From Brachybacterium sillae (lineage in GTDB: Bacteria; Actinomycetota; Actinomycetes; Actinomycetales; Dermabacteraceae): a DNA stretch of 64,000 bases. Position 1 is the stretch's first letter; the number at the start of each line of letters is the position of its first letter. The stretch covers positions 744,001 to 808,000 of the forward strand of contig NZ_JAFEUW010000001.1 of NCBI RefSeq assembly GCF_025028335.1. Reading direction: 5' to 3'. The notes under the pieces were generated by a model. That model worked only from the letters and a program-made list of their open reading frames with translations. It was not told the origin of the DNA and did not search any database. Positions 11,101-28,072 of the stretch are shown one piece after another. Made by a program: the position numbers and the translations under genes.

Positions 11101-11432
11101 TCACGACGCGGCTTGAGCGTGGAGGAGGCCGGGTCGATGGGACTGAATCCACGACTGTCGGTGGAGTACACGTGGTAGCCCGACTGGATGATGTCGACCC
11201 CGTCTCCGCGGACGGCGAGCTTGTTCGCGAGCTCGGCGGGCTTGACGTTGACCTGGCCGGCGAGACCGAGGTCGCGGTTCTGCACCCAGACCATGCCGTC
11301 CTGCACCTCGACGTCGGTGCGGCTCTCCCCCTGATAGGCGACGGCGAAACCGCCCAGCACGAGCAGGATCACCAGAAGGACCGCTGAGGAGACGATCATC
11401 CCCGGACGCTTGCGCGTCGCCGTCGATCCCAT
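5190..11432 (-). CDS. Giant single-pass surface protein with Ig/cadherin-like and fibronectin III repeats
   Basis: The protein has 2,080 residues. A basic N-terminus and one membrane helix (about 12-33) place the bulk outside the cell. Residues about 60-330 look like a beta-propeller (repeated short strands around VWVL, VYVLDG). About 400-1490 holds roughly eleven repeats of some 95 residues, each with a calcium-site-like turn such as RNDTDPDGD, DNDSDPE or KDPDGDQ. About 1490-1860 holds four fibronectin III domains with the LTNGTTYTF-type strand. A last domain (about 1860-2080) contains Cys pairs. No LPxTG sorting signal or C-terminal helix is seen. Such proteins commonly head MoxR-DUF58-transglutaminase loci in Micrococcales. 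Adhesion, wall binding or envelope sensing are all possible. Confidence 0.88.
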   Translation of the reverse strand: MGSTATRKRPGMIVSSAVLLVILLVLGGFAVAYQGESRTDVEVQDGMVWVQNRDLGLAGQVNVKPAELANKLAVRGDGVDIIQSGYHVYSTDSRGFSPIDPASSTLKPRRDVGPDSRVTIGGDRLAIADGEGHVWVLTPDQAEEFNPQSVKPVHTAKGGRPQVAVGTDGTVYVLDGSSLLEFPRSETAAPPTARKPFEVEGLDSSRSEDVQLSVVGERPVIFDPSSRSVIVAEKGGRTHTLDQGAVGDLAGAQLQQPSAQNDSVMLSTANGAWVLPLDSGEAREIPGRGAGRPVPPAYVAGCYYAAWNVANTYLRECGGEGPGPTPIPESRPDADLRLRVNGDLVVLNDVEFGSSWMISSSMALVEQWKVMQEIRIDERKKEQQDKTVTTRITNIVTDRNRENRPPTAAPDEFGVRPGGHVVLPVLRNDTDPDGDVLTASVVGDQPGIGRVTPIRGGTQLQVQVDPQAQGSATFTYRAADGRGGASEAQVTLTVVPPEENTEPAPVKDAVLKLKIRGGESASLNVLPYWQDPDGDAISLHQATIAPEDQVTFRPDGHLTVHDAGLKTGTKRIDLQVRDEKGLVGAGVLEVEVVDDADLPPVTTADHLEVVAGRSATIRPLVNDMNPGGGDLDLAAVGETSGLEVDADLTSGAVTVRGESPGTFYLDYSAVSGAASAKGLIRVDVVEPTREALEPVPVADQAVLTIGGRTLVDPLENDVDPTGGVLVVGSIEVPPNRGISAHVLNHGLVRFEAEPGAQPGQEPVPVTYTVANSSGTSTGTILVMVVPQETQFANPVTVPDRGVVREADVAVMDVLANDTSPTGSEMHVTDVALDAEAEDKGILELVDDHVRFIAHDGSAGDVAFTYTVTDETGRQSASRGTVRIISADDPNDPPSPENVVARTESGGTVQIPISTQSIDPDGDTTLLMGLASPAPRLGKVISARGGVITYQAFDDAVGTDRFQYQVMDRNGGVATGEVQVGIARPSGLNQPPLTIDDHVQVRPGREVQARVLDNDSDPESAPLAIVHSETESMNDALTVREPASETSATVDLIAPTEPGSYAVAHTVSDGQLSSPSVLTVTVDPKAPRRAPIARDDFVDPAAVLDPEGSGMVRVAAKDNDSDPDGSVENLQMDLVDAPEGARIVDAATGTVEVPVADDLQRIRYRVTDEDEQSVYGFIWVPGQAKQAPQWVGGTITTKAGSAVDIDLRSEKSVRVRPGGRPVSIVDPDSISAAHHDGSPLATDVGSLRYNPAAGFAGEDTITVEVTDGQNPGDPAGAVSTLQIPVRVTATEQINRPPTLQGAVLSVEQGGNASTVDLARGAKDPDGDQLRFALGDVAAPKGVTIGLDGTTLYAQAAQSVPKGTTVQVPVSVTDGKSDSVGAQVQLTVTGSREPLIQTVRDDVQIDAGTSQTVPVLANDANPFPDAPTLKGAVVTAGRGTIEVRGDSVVLTPAEDFHGILSAQYTVLDATGDPERQVSGEIRATVRARPEPPSAPRVREIGDGRVVLEFSAGADNGAPITGYTVRAVSGGDVTQECASTTCTVTGLTNGTTYTFQATATNAVGTSDPSATSAQARPDVKPEVPAAPRVTRGDGELEVSWQEPQNNGSPIVGYDLRILDAETGGTRTQQFGPDARSMTWPGLVNGRNYTFQVQARNGAEEPSGFSASSTPEHPAGPPGALEGKVTATHVQDAIGGSIDVSWPAMTSTGETNGEPITEYIVRASDGSTQRVPASRTSVSFRDLDPDTTYTFTVTGVNSVGTGQTPSAPSNGVRPIGIPNSPGNVSASLGDPGSREATVSWSAPEARGGRIESYLVQWNGGSREVKAGSTSTTINGLTDGTSYRFTVIAKNAENSSEPSAPSAAVMPFSAPDAPTVSLSPQKCTSRTSCTVDLSVRANGDGANGQLGVKSLQVQVNNGSTTTISGTQHSQTLTVASGEKVTVTARATNTKGATSSATTKSATAQTYIPPTPVLVGDGPDWRGYGSARYETLCKGGKDNPDSPCNYFTVTIGNLEPNSSVVVEYHNWARPEPSNWKHMELTADSQGRVTTDLAFYGFTKELPGENGPFTVTVNKQRVGGEYYAPSQ

Positions 11433-11490
11433 CGCCCTCTCCCTCGCGTCATGTCCAGTCGTCGTGTCATCCCCGTATGCGCGTCCTCAC

Positions 11491-11534
11491 ATCATCCTGG
11501 GGATGATCCGTACCGGACACACCGATCCATCTTA
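11491..11534 (-). promoter_or_regulatory. Candidate promoter and palindrome before the giant-protein operon
   Basis: A perfect inverted repeat, ATCATCC-TGG-GGATGAT, covers 11491-11507. Upstream of it on the minus strand is a -10-like TAAGAT (11529-11534) without a clear -35. The palindrome would lie in the 5' leader about 60-75 bases before the ATG at 11432, which has a GGGAGAGG ribosome-binding sequence. An operator or an RNA hairpin is possible. Confidence 0.35.
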
Positions 11535-11623
11535 TGGACGACCTCCCAGGGGGAGCGACCCGATGTGGACGACTGCGTTGACGAGTTCACGCAGCCGACG
11601 CGGAGTGTTCACCCAGCCGGGAC

Positions 11624-12628
11624 TCAGCGTCCCCGGTCGACCAGGGTGCGGGTGAATTCGATCAGGGCATCACGACCGGCGGCATGGGGCAGACGCTCGA
11701 GAACGTCGATGGCGGCCTGGGCCATGGAGCGGGCCATGCGATCGGTCTCCTCGACGGCCGGGTGACTGCGCAGGGCATCGAGCGCCTGTGCCAGAGCGGC
11801 GTCATCGGAGAGGTCTCCATCGAGCAGTTCGACGAGGCGCTGCGCCTCGACATCGCCCTCGTCGGCCCGACGCCGCACCAGCAGCACAGGCATGGTCGAC
11901 ACACCCTCGCGCAGATCCGTGCCGGGCGTCTTCCCAGAGATCTCGGCGTCGCTGCGCAGATCGAGGACGTCATCGGCCAGCTGGAAGGCGACGCCGACGA
12001 TCTCGCCGTACTCACGCAGGGTCCGCCCGATCTCCGCCGGCGCACCGGAGGTGTCGGCTCCGAGCCCACCGGCGAGGGCCAGCAGGGAGGCGGTCTTGTC
12101 GCGCAGAACCCCGATGTAGTGGTCGAAGGGATCGTCGCCCTCCGACGGGCCGACGGTCTCGTGCAGCTGTCCGAGGCAGAGCCGCTCGAAGGTATGGGCA
12201 TGCTCGCGGCTGACCTCTGCGCCGAGCCCGGCGGAGAGAGCACTGGCCCGCGCGAAGAGGAAGTCCCCGGTGAGGATGGCGACGTTGTTGCCCCACACCT
12301 CATGCGCGCTGGCGGCGCCGCGACGGGTGGGGGCGGAGTCCATGACGTCGTCGTGGTAGAGGCTCGCCAGGTGAGTGAGCTCCACCAACACAGCGGCATC
12401 GCGGACCTCCGTGGACGACATCGTGCCGAAGGAGGCGGCGAGAAGGGTCAGAAGTGGGCGCACCCGCTTGCCACCGGCATCCAGGAGGTGACGGGCAGTC
12501 CACCGCATCAGCGCGTCATGGCTGGCAACGGCCTCCCGGAGGGAATCCTCCACCGAGGCCAGTTCGGTGGCGACCGACTGCGCGAGCGCTTCGTCGAGCT
12601 GCGGCAGAGCCGGCACGGTGGATGCCAT
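11624..12628 (-). CDS. Polyprenyl diphosphate synthase (long-chain trans-prenyltransferase)
   Basis: The protein has 334 residues. The first Asp-rich motif is DDVMD (D93, D94, D97), followed by the RRG at 102-104; the second is DDVLD (D219, D220, D223). These bind Mg-diphosphate of the allylic substrate. The residues just before the first motif are small (A88, S89), which in this family goes with products longer than farnesyl diphosphate. It probably makes the side chain of menaquinone (heptaprenyl to nonaprenyl range); exact length cannot be read from sequence. It is monocistronic here, with the giant-protein operon downstream and the rrn terminator upstream. Confidence 0.9.
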   Translation of the reverse strand: MASTVPALPQLDEALAQSVATELASVEDSLREAVASHDALMRWTARHLLDAGGKRVRPLLTLLAASFGTMSSTEVRDAAVLVELTHLASLYHDDVMDSAPTRRGAASAHEVWGNNVAILTGDFLFARASALSAGLGAEVSREHAHTFERLCLGQLHETVGPSEGDDPFDHYIGVLRDKTASLLALAGGLGADTSGAPAEIGRTLREYGEIVGVAFQLADDVLDLRSDAEISGKTPGTDLREGVSTMPVLLVRRRADEGDVEAQRLVELLDGDLSDDAALAQALDALRSHPAVEETDRMARSMAQAAIDVLERLPHAAGRDALIEFTRTLVDRGR

Positions 12629-12812
12629 CGCACTCCTCGTGATGCTGAGACGGGCGGCGCCCGCTCGTGGGGGCCGGCGGGCCGGCAGGGCAACCCCAGC
12701 CTACCTGCCCTGGCCAGGACACCTGGAACGCTGGCGCGCGCACCGGCTGCGCGGCGTGGAAACCGCGAGAGAGCATCCCCGAATCCCCACCCCACCCCGG
12801 ACGGCAGCAGGC

Positions 12813-12853
12813 ACAAAAAAAAGAGTGGGCCGGGAGCTCAACCAACCCCGACC
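12813..12853 (-). terminator. rrn operon terminator
   Basis: On the minus strand a 7-bp stem (arms 12847-12853 and 12828-12834, one G-U pair) is followed by CACTC and eight U residues (12815-12822). It lies about 65 bases after the 5S 3' end. A second U run follows a C/G-rich stretch near 12866-12885, so termination may be double. Confidence 0.75.
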
Positions 12854-12915
12854 ACACACCCCCACAAAAAAGGGGCCCGTGACCAGGACCGGGAACTCCC
12901 GACCCACCATGAAGA

Positions 12916-13034
12916 TGTCCGGCGGCGTCCTACTCTCCCACACCCTCCCGAGTGCAGTACCATCGGCGCTGTCGAGCTTAGCTACCGGGTTCGGAATGGA
13001 ACCGGGCGTTTCCCCGACGCTATGACCACCGTAA
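12916..13034 (-). rRNA. rrf: 5S ribosomal RNA
   Basis: About 119 bases. The RNA begins TTACGGTGGTCATAGCGTCG and contains the conserved CCGAACCCGG and GTGGGAGAGTAGG blocks of actinobacterial 5S. It is the last gene of the rrn operon. Ends are placed by similarity and may be off by one or two bases. Confidence 0.95.
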
Positions 13035-13116
13035 CACGACGAGACCTAAACCAGCCCCCACACCACCCACCCAAGCTCCCAAAAGAACCCCGGCAAGCGG
13101 CCCGGGATTGCTCCCC

Positions 13117-13141
13117 GAGAACCGCACAGTGAACGCGAGCA
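13117..13141 (-). other. Right arm of pre-23S processing stem
   Basis: This 25-base stretch just after the 23S 3' end is complementary along its whole length to 16248-16272 before the 23S 5' end: 22 Watson-Crick pairs and 3 G-U pairs, no mismatch. It is the expected long helix that RNase III cuts to release pre-23S. Confidence 0.85.
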
Positions 13142-13156
13142 CACAGCAACACGCAA

Positions 13157-16214
<3,058 letters not shown>

Positions 16215-16247
16215 GGCAACACACAAAGACACATATTGCTTACAAGA

Positions 16248-16272
16248 TGCTCGCGTCCACTATGCAGTTCTC
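16248..16272 (-). other. Left arm of pre-23S processing stem
   Basis: Pairs over 25 positions with 13117-13141 (3 G-U pairs, no mismatch), closing a helix around the 23S rRNA. Its first bases overlap the boxA-like element, so antitermination factors and the processing helix would use the same RNA. Confidence 0.85.
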
Positions 16273-16408
16273 AAAGAACAACCCCACACCCCACAACACC
16301 ACCATCCGGCAGCACCATGAAGCGAGGACCAGCCACACACCCCCGGAACCCACCAGCCACCCCGAAGGACGACCAGCCGACCGAAGGCCGCGTGCAGCCT
16401 CACAACCC

Positions 16409-16420
16409 AATAGCGTGTCT
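16409..16420 (-). other. Right arm of pre-16S processing stem
   Basis: A 12-base block in the spacer that is a perfect complement of 18203-18214 in the 16S leader. The two arms enclose the 16S gene, as expected for the RNase III helix of pre-16S. Confidence 0.7.
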
Positions 16421-16582
16421 CCACCTGCAACCAGCACCCCCACCCATCGTTCCCACCACCGAAGCGGCGTACTAGACGAGACCGGAGGCACCGGCCAAGC
16501 GCCCATTCATTGATGTTCCACCCATGAGCAACCCCGCCTTCCACACGCGGGAAGGAACGAGGCCACCAATCTTGGTGATGCT

Positions 16583-18109
<1,527 letters not shown>

Positions 18110-18202
18110 CCTATGGAATCCGAAGATCCCGGCAGATACGAACAACCAGCAAAAACTTGCTGTTGTCCTCACTGCCAAACAAAATATTTGGCATCAACAA
18201 AC

Positions 18203-18214
18203 AGACACGCTATT
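18203..18214 (-). other. Left arm of pre-16S processing stem
   Basis: Twelve bases in the 16S leader, exactly complementary to 16409-16420 in the spacer behind 16S. Together they would form the stem that RNase III cuts. Confidence 0.7.
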
Positions 18215-18333
18215 GAGATATCAAGCAACACGCGCACACCGTCAGGGTCCCACATGGTGGGGCCCCTTGGGGGCTCGTTCCGGGCCGGCGAACCGGTCCC
18301 GCTCGGACCGGAATCTCTCCGGCACGGGGATCT

Positions 18334-18363
18334 ACTGTAGCAGATCTCCGGAGCCGATGTCCA
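18334..18363 (-). promoter_or_regulatory. rrn promoter
   Basis: On the minus strand TGGACA (18358-18363), an 18-base spacer and TACAGT (18334-18339) make a good housekeeping-sigma promoter about 225 bases before 16S. The palindrome at 18375-18388 is 11 bases upstream of the -35, where an activator could sit. Confidence 0.6.
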
Positions 18364-18812
18364 CTCCGTTTTCCGTGACCCGCGTCACCATGTCCGCTGG
18401 GCGAACCGGTTCCGCTGATCCGCGGGCGACTCCGAGGAGCCGCGTCAGCTGCCGAGCGTTTCAGGCCGTGCTCCGCCCCGGTGGTTTCCGGTGGGATCCC
18501 CGTGGGGCGGTCTTCCGATCCTCGCCCTCAGCAGCTGACGGGTAGAAACATTACGGCCCCCGGGGAGTGCCCGTCAAACTGCTCGCATCCTTCCGTTCAC
18601 GCCGTCGTACGAGGCGTTTCTGCAGGTCAGCCGGCTGTGTTGGTCGCTGATCGGCGAATGTTCTGCACCGTGTGACCTGGAACTGAGCGGCGGCTCACAC
18701 GGCGCCGTCCTGTGGGGGTATCTGCGGCCCGCATCCTCCGCGCCGCGGTGGGAATGCGGCCTCGCTGGGAACGGCTGACCCGTGGAGCGGAACGGCCGAC
18801 CCACCGCGACTG

Positions 18813-20084
18813 TCAGCCGACCCGTCGCACCATGCCGGCGTTCTTCTTGCCCCTGCGCAGCAGCACGTGCCCCTCGGCGAGGGCGTCCACCTGCTCCAGC
18901 GGGGTCTCGAGGGCCGCCGCAGCGACCTTCTCGCCGTTCACCGACAGGCCACCGTCCTGAGCGGCCCGGCGCGCCGCGCTCTTGGACTCCACCACCCCCG
19001 CAGCGACCGCGGCATCCGCCAGGGTCATGGAGCCGGGTGCCTCGATCACACCCAGCTCCGCTGCCACGGCCCGCAGAGTGTCCGCGTCAAGGGCCCGCAC
19101 GTCCCCCCTGCCGAACAGCACGGCTGCGGCCTCGGTGGCCTGCCGCACCGCGTCGGCGCCGTGCACCAGCTCCGTCATCTCATCGGCCAGGGCCCGCTGC
19201 GCAGCGCGACGGAACGGCTCCGTGCGTGTCTGCTCCTCGAGGGCTTCGATCTCCTCCCGGGAGCGGAAGGAGAAGAAGCGCAGATACTTCACCACGTCGG
19301 CGTCGGCGGAGTTCAGCCAGAACTGGTGGAAGGCGTACGGGCTGGTGAGGTCCGGGTCGAGCCACACGGCCCCGCGCTCGCTCTTGCCGAACTTGGTGCC
19401 GTCGGACTTCGTCACCAGCGGGGTGGTCAGGGCGTGCACGTCCACGCCTTCCGTCTTGCGCACCAGGTCCACGCCGGAGAGCAGGTTGCCCCACTGGTCG
19501 TTGCCGCCGTACTGGAGGGTGACACCCTCGCGCCGGTACAGCTCCAGGAAGTCGATGCCCTGCAGGATCTGGTAGCTGAACTCGGTGTAGGAGATGCCCT
19601 CGTCGCTGGCGAGGCGTCGGGCCACCGTCTCCTTCGCGAGCATCGTGCCCATGCGGTAGTTCTTCCCGACACCGCGCAGGAAGTCGAGCGCGCTCATGCG
19701 GCCGATCCAGTCGAGGTTGTTGACCAGGCGCACGCCGCTGGGTCCCTCGAGGTCGAGGAAGCGGCTGATCTGGGTGCGCAGCGACTCGACCCAGCCAGCC
19801 ACCACCTCCTCGTCGTTGAGCACCCGCTCTCCGCTCATGCGGGGGTCCCCGATCAGACCGGTGGCGCCGCCGACCAGCGCGACAGGACGGTGCCCCGCCA
19901 GCTGGAACCGCCGCATGGTGAGAACCTGGGTGAGGTGACCGACGTGCAGCGACCCGGCCGTGGGATCGAACCCGCAGTACAGGGAGACCGGTCCGGCGGC
20001 GAGAGCCTCCGCGAGCGCGTCGCGCCCGGTGGTCTGCACGACGAGTCCGCGCCAGTCGAGCTCGTCCAGAACGGTCTGTGTCAC
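18813..20084 (-). CDS. tyrS: Tyrosyl-tRNA synthetase
   Basis: The protein has 423 residues, normal for bacterial TyrRS. The class I HIGH element is HVGHL (about 47-51), the KMSKS loop is KFGKS (after GTKFGKSERGAVW), and a C-terminal S4 RNA-binding domain occupies about 350-420. It attaches tyrosine to tRNA-Tyr in the cytoplasm. It follows argH by 59 bases in the same direction, so it may be partly co-transcribed with the arginine cluster, and precedes the rrn operon. No T-box is seen upstream. Confidence 0.96.
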   Translation of the reverse strand: MTQTVLDELDWRGLVVQTTGRDALAEALAAGPVSLYCGFDPTAGSLHVGHLTQVLTMRRFQLAGHRPVALVGGATGLIGDPRMSGERVLNDEEVVAGWVESLRTQISRFLDLEGPSGVRLVNNLDWIGRMSALDFLRGVGKNYRMGTMLAKETVARRLASDEGISYTEFSYQILQGIDFLELYRREGVTLQYGGNDQWGNLLSGVDLVRKTEGVDVHALTTPLVTKSDGTKFGKSERGAVWLDPDLTSPYAFHQFWLNSADADVVKYLRFFSFRSREEIEALEEQTRTEPFRRAAQRALADEMTELVHGADAVRQATEAAAVLFGRGDVRALDADTLRAVAAELGVIEAPGSMTLADAAVAAGVVESKSAARRAAQDGGLSVNGEKVAAAALETPLEQVDALAEGHVLLRRGKKNAGMVRRVG

Positions 20085-20143
20085 GGTGGGTCCTCTCCTC
20101 GACGGGGACGGCCCGGCCGGGCCGCTGCCCCCATGGTCTCAGG

Positions 20144-22791
<2,648 letters not shown>

Positions 22792-22942
22792 GGGGTGAGG
22801 CTCCTTCGATGGGGGTGGTCGGTGGATCCCGGGGCGCGACCCCGGTGGGGGTCGACGGCCGCCGGGAGGGCGGTCCGGTGGCGCCGCGGGGGCGGCGCGG
22901 GAACGGGCGGGGCACCGTGATCAGGGCGACGCCCCGCGGAGG

Positions 22943-25806
<2,864 letters not shown>

Positions 25807-25814
<8 letters not shown>

Positions 25815-26826
25815 AGTCGTCCCTCCTCACCATGGTGCCCACGCCCTTGGTCGTGAACACCTCCAGCAACAGTGCGTGCTCGATCCGGCCGTCGACCATC
25901 GCGGCCGTCCGCACCCCGGCGTCGACGGCGTCGAGCAGGGCCTCCGCCTTGGGGATCATCCCGGCGGTCAGGCCCGGCAGCATGGCGCGCAGCTCGGCGG
26001 CGGAGATCTCCGGGATCAGGGAGCCGCGGTCGGGCCAGTCGCGGTACAGGCCCTCCACATCGGTGAGGACCACCAGCTTCTCCGCGCCGAGGCCCTGCGC
26101 GACCGCGGCGGCCGCCAGGTCGGCGTTGATGTTCAGCACCTCCCCGGTCGGGATGCCGTCGGCGTCGACCTCCGGGGCGATGGAGGAGACCACCGGGATG
26201 CGACCGGCCTCGAGCAGGTCCCGCACGGACTCGACGTCGACATGGGTGACCGCGCCGACATGCCCGAGGTCCACGTCCTCCCCGTCGACGACGGTGCCGC
26301 GGCGGACGGCGGAGAACATCCGGGCATCCTCCCCGGACATGCCGATCGCGTACGGGCCGTGCTGGTTGATGAGGCCGACGAGCTCCCGGCCCACCTGCCC
26401 CACCAGGACCATCCGCACCACATCCATGGTCTCGGCGCTGGTGACGCGCATGCCCCCGCGGAAGCTGGACTCCACCCCCAGGCGTTCCAGCATGGCGGAG
26501 ATCTGCGGGCCGCCGCCGTGGACGACGACCACGTGGATGCCGACGGAGCGCATGAAGACGACATCAGCGGCGAAGGCGCGCTTGAGCTCGTCGTCGATCA
26601 TGGCGTTGCCGCCGTACTTCACCACGACGATGCGGCCGCGGAACCGCTGCATCCACGGCAGGGCCTCGATGAGCACCTCCGACTTGGCGCGGGCGTCGGC
26701 CCGCGCGTCGTCCAGGGCGGCCAGCGGGTTCTTCCCGACGAGGTCCTCGCCGGACGCCGCGGGATCGCTCATCGGGCGGGTGGCCGTGGTGTTCTCGGGC
26801 GCAGTGGGGTCAGGACGAGTAGGCAC
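25807..26826 (-). CDS. argB: Acetylglutamate kinase
   Basis: The protein has 339 residues if read from the GTG at 26826. That start is preceded by GGAGGAG at 5-base spacing and overlaps the restored argJ end; the later ATG at 26772 (321 residues) has no ribosome-binding site. Glycine-rich ATP and substrate loops VVKYGGNAM and [10 protein letters not shown] are present, with VLTDVEGLY near the C-terminus. It phosphorylates N-acetylglutamate and is usually the arginine-inhibited step. In the sequence as given its frame is continuous with argJ because of the argJ frameshift. Confidence 0.92.
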
Positions 26827-27978
26827 TGTTCTCCTCCACGTAGTCGTGGGTGAGGTCGTTGGTCCAGATGTCGGCGGTCGCGGAACCCGCCGCGAGGTCG
26901 ACCTCGATGAGGGTCTCGCGGGGGTCATGTCGACCAGGGAGCGGTCCTCGCCGACACCGCCGTCGCGGCACACCTGGACGCCGTTGACCCGCACGCTGAG
27001 GCGCGCCGGATCGAAGGGGGCGACGGTCTCGGGGACGCAGCCGGCGGCCGCGACGATCCGGCCCCAGTTCGGGTCATTGCCGAAGACGGCGGTCTTCACC
27101 AGGTTCGAGCGGGCGATCTCGCGGGCCACGGCCAGGGCCGACTGCTCCTCGGTGGCGGAGGTGACGACCACGTGCACGTCGTGGGCGGCGCCCTCCGCGT
27201 CGGCGACCAGGGCCCGGGCGAGCCGAGCGCTCACTTCGCGCAGACCCGCGATCAGGGCCTCCTCCTCGACGGTGACGCCGGAGGCCCCGGAGGCCAACAG
27301 GATCACGGTGTCGTTGGTGGACATGCAAGCATCGGAGTCGACCCGGTCGAAGGTGGTGCGGGTGGCCTCCCGCAACGCGCGCCGGGCGGTCGCGTGGTCG
27401 ACGACGGCGTCGGTGGTGAGCACCACCAGCATGGTCGCCAGCTGCGGGGCCAGCATCCCGGCGCCCTTGGCCATACTGCCGATCGCAGCGCCGCCGGGCA
27501 GCTGGGCGGAGGCGGTCTTCGGGACGGTGTCGGTGGTCATGATGGCGTGGGCGGCATCGTGCGCGGCGTCCTCCCCCGCGGCGAGGGCGTGCACCGCGTC
27601 GTCGACCCCCGCGAGCAGCCGGTCCATCGGCAGGCGCTCGCCGATGAGACCGGTGGAGCAGACGAGCACGTCCTGGGCGGACAGCTGCAGAGCGTCGGCG
27701 AGGTGCTCCGCGGTGCGGTGGGTGTCGGCGAATCCCTCGGGGCCGGTGCAGGCGTTGGCGCCACCGGAGTTCAGCACGACGGCGCGGGCGCGCCCGTCGG
27801 CCACGGCCTGCCGTGACCACTGCACCGGGGCGGCCTGCACCCGATTGGCGGTGAACACGGCGGCGGCGACGTCCAGGGGGCCGTCGTTGACGACGAGGGC
27901 GACGTCGCGGGCGCCGGTGGTCTTCAGACCGGCGGCGACGCCGGCGGCGCGGAATCCCTGCGGGGCGGTGACGCTCAT
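26810..27978 (-). pseudogene. argJ: Glutamate N-acetyltransferase / ornithine acetyltransferase, frameshifted near the 3' end
   Basis: Residues 1-350 are a normal Arg[22 protein letters not shown] carries the self-cleavage site before the nucleophilic Thr. At the C5 run (G5 at 26920-26924 on the plus strand) the frame shifts. Adding one C restores [14 protein letters not shown] ... [18 protein letters not shown] and a TGA at 26810-26812, the exact family C-terminus and a 389-residue protein. Without it, reading continues in frame into argB, giving a 723-residue fusion lacking the C-terminal residues that line the ArgJ active site. A sequencing or assembly error is the simplest explanation; a real mutation is possible. 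Confidence 0.88.
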
Positions 27979-28072
27979 GGGAGCTCCTGAGGTGGGGATG
28001 ATGACGGGTGAGGGTGGCGCGGGCTGGTGCCGCGCGGGAGTCGCGGGGCGCGGGGCGGGTGAGCCGCGTGGG

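Larger units (their letters stand above)
18110..18812 (-). other. rrn leader and promoter region, no gene
   Basis: About 700 bases between tyrS and 16S without a convincing gene or tRNA. From the 16S side it holds the leader with the pre-16S arm at 18203-18214, the promoter at 18334-18363, and a palindrome GTGAC-CCGC-GTCAC at 18375-18388 just upstream of the -35. Near tyrS there is an inverted repeat with 8-bp arms, CCGTGTGA (18668-18675) and TCACACGG (18695-18702), which could end tyrS transcription although no U run follows. Confidence 0.7.

Noticed and set aside
8871-11387. Long plus-strand open frame opposite the giant Ig/FN3 gene
   Set aside because: Its product is Gly/Arg/His-rich without any domain; it is the usual antisense shadow in very GC-rich DNA, while the minus strand gives clean repeated domains.
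5190-11432. Repeat array as CRISPR or tandem DNA repeat
   Set aside because: The repeats are protein domains of about 95 residues with diverged DNA; there are no identical short repeats with spacers.
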